Source: Viridothelium virens (lineage: Eukaryota > Ascomycota > Dothideomycetes > Trypetheliales > Trypetheliaceae). From it: a DNA stretch of 62,469 nucleotides. Position numbers and translations under genes: made by a program. Shown in pieces: positions 61,151-62,469 of the stretch; positions within the stretch are counted from its first letter, which is position 1, and every line of letters begins with the position of its first letter. The notes beneath the pieces are model-generated. The model was not told the DNA's origin, did no database searches, and was given only the letters and a program-made list of their open reading frames with translations. Where the stretch lies: the NCBI GenBank assembly GCA_010094025.1, contig ML991875.1:1-62469 (forward strand), given 5' to 3'.

Positions 61151-62138
61151 GCTTTGGCTTTCATGAAATAATACCTGTTTGGTGAGATTATACGACTTGC
61201 TACTACTCTTGTCGATTGAGGTGGAATGTGAGCATTCTTGTAGGGAGCTGGCTCTCTCTAGCAATTTCATGTTTCAAAGTTTCTTTTATGTATTTTCGAG
61301 TAAGTGACAATCTCGGCTCCGAATCCCCAGTTTGCTAGCACACGAGTTACTTATATAATTGAATTAGAGTGTCTACAAATTGTAGATTCATCTTTTGTAA
61401 GTGCAAGTGAAAGATCGCTGTGGCCTCTTCGGAGAATTTGATCTTCTTCGTGGACTTATACGGAGGGTCTCCTAAATCTTGTGTGAATAGTTGATCGTAA
61501 AGATATGCAGGAATTGAGGTGTTGGTGTTTCCATGTCTTCAACCCGTGGTAGTAGTACGAGATTATTTACTGGTGGTATGTATAATACAGCATATTTGGA
61601 TAAACATTGTAGAATACTTTCATACGCGCAGTGGGGAAGAAATACCTGCGTGATACTCCTGTAGATGGCTTTAATTTCACGGGAAAAATGCAATGAGTAT
61701 GACCAACAGCAACCCATGATATAGCTTTCTATGAATCATGGACAGCGCATAGCTCCAAAGATACGTCTAAATATTAGAGCACAACTCCGCTGAGGGTATG
61801 GCCCGGAAACTTTCAAGCCGGAGTACTATAGTACTCTGGTACCAAGGTCAAAAATGGATGGGGCAATCAGTATAATGGTAAGCAATTAATTTGATACGGA
61901 GATGTGTTATCCAAACGCTGGTCTCGGCTGTGGGGTTTTGTTGTTGTCGAATCCATAGAGGGTTGTTGGAAACCCGAAGCTACGATATCGTATTCTAAGT
62001 AATAGCTAGAGTAGGCAATATGTCGGATCACAGATACAGCGTCCTCGTAACCGAAAAGCTGCAGATCGGTCGAGACAATGGAAGTCTATTCGATGGTGTC
62101 TGGAAATAAGAGGGTGAAAACGTGAAACGTGCAATGAG
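61151..62138. other. non-coding flank before the right transposon
   Basis: AT-rich spacer, no supported gene. Confidence 0.5.
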
Positions 62139-62140
62139 TA

Positions 62141-62469
62141 AGTCAAACCACCTAGATCCGGCGCAACCTAGTAGTGGCGCACCCCCGCACACCCCACCAT
62201 GTGCAAAATGAAGCTATTATCTCTCGCATTACTAGCTAGAATTTGATGATACTACACATAGCTTCATAGGCAGGAGCTACTGCACTAGATGAACTAGGTT
62301 TCACAGTTTTTGGAGGTTGTTTTGTGGAGCTATTCGCCTTTACAACCTTCGCATCCTCTATTGCCTTTTTGATGCTCTCAATGTCTGCGAATTGTAGATT
62401 TGGATCTATACGAATAGCTTTCTTCTTAGGCTTCTTGATCACCTCATTCAGCTTACGTTGTAGGTCCTC
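62141..62469 (-). mobile_element. pogo/Fot1-like DNA transposon, 3' end (right copy)
   Basis: The same element as at 1-310, in opposite orientation. The terminal inverted repeat begins at 62141 (AGTCAAACCACC...) and is preceded by TA at 62139-62140. The transposase tail is encoded on the minus strand, with the stop at 62236-62238 and the frame open to the window end, about 20 bp further than in the left copy. Position x on the left corresponds to 62451 minus x here, without indels. Confidence 0.85.

Noticed and set aside
1-62469. The whole window as a composite transposon or a Starship-like giant element
   Set aside because: No tyrosine recombinase (DUF3435-type captain) gene was seen, and the ends are ordinary pogo termini facing inwards; a contig break explains them.

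Overview
This window is nuclear DNA of a filamentous ascomycete (Pezizomycotina). Evidence: short introns (about 48-100 bp, GT...CTAAC/CTGAC...AG), an ankyrin-NACHT gene, PTH11-like receptors, a KHA1-type antiporter, DASH subunit Spc19, and a pogo/Fot1-type transposon. The class is not certain. All gene models were spliced by hand; those called intact keep one reading frame across every junction.

Layout. Both ends lie inside copies of the same pogo/Fot1-like DNA transposon, in opposite orientation (1-310 and 62141-62469). Each shows the 3' end of the transposase, then the terminal inverted repeat, then a TA dinucleotide. The window therefore looks like one contig whose assembly stopped in a repeat at both sides. 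Left flank (about 1-14 kb): a very large NACHT-ankyrin (NLR-type) pseudogene, a PTH11-like 7TM gene and a truncated sterol-dehydrogenase-like pseudogene. Core (14.3-41.6 kb): KHA1, a five-exon cupin, a cytochrome b5/acyl-CoA dehydrogenase fusion, an MFS transporter, a small secreted Cys protein, a PLP aminotransferase, an ADP1-like ABC transporter, an SMP-30 hydrolase, a gene-poor 5 kb stretch and a bZIP regulator. Right part (41.6-62 kb): two BTB-domain relics, a UBP3-like deubiquitinase, the head-to-head pair SPC19/ATP18, a fungal protein of unknown function, a degraded PTH11-like pseudogene, an NmrA-like reductase and a doubtful secreted-protein region.

How it fits together. Housekeeping genes (ion homeostasis, kinetochore, ATP synthase, deubiquitination) are intact. 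Genes of fast-evolving families (NLR, BTB, PTH11, sterol-dehydrogenase-like) are mostly broken and lie towards the two transposon-bearing ends. Three of four in-frame stops could come from CAG/CAA by C-to-T at CpA, the signature of repeat-induced point mutation, but the number is small. I see no clear biosynthetic gene cluster, CRISPR array, rRNA or convincing tRNA. I do not claim a new system: the most unusual items are the giant NLR relic with its non-ankyrin C-terminal repeat, a 12-nt microexon that completes a heme-binding motif, an aminotransferase splice junction out of phase by one base, and GC-rich codon blocks inside single exons.
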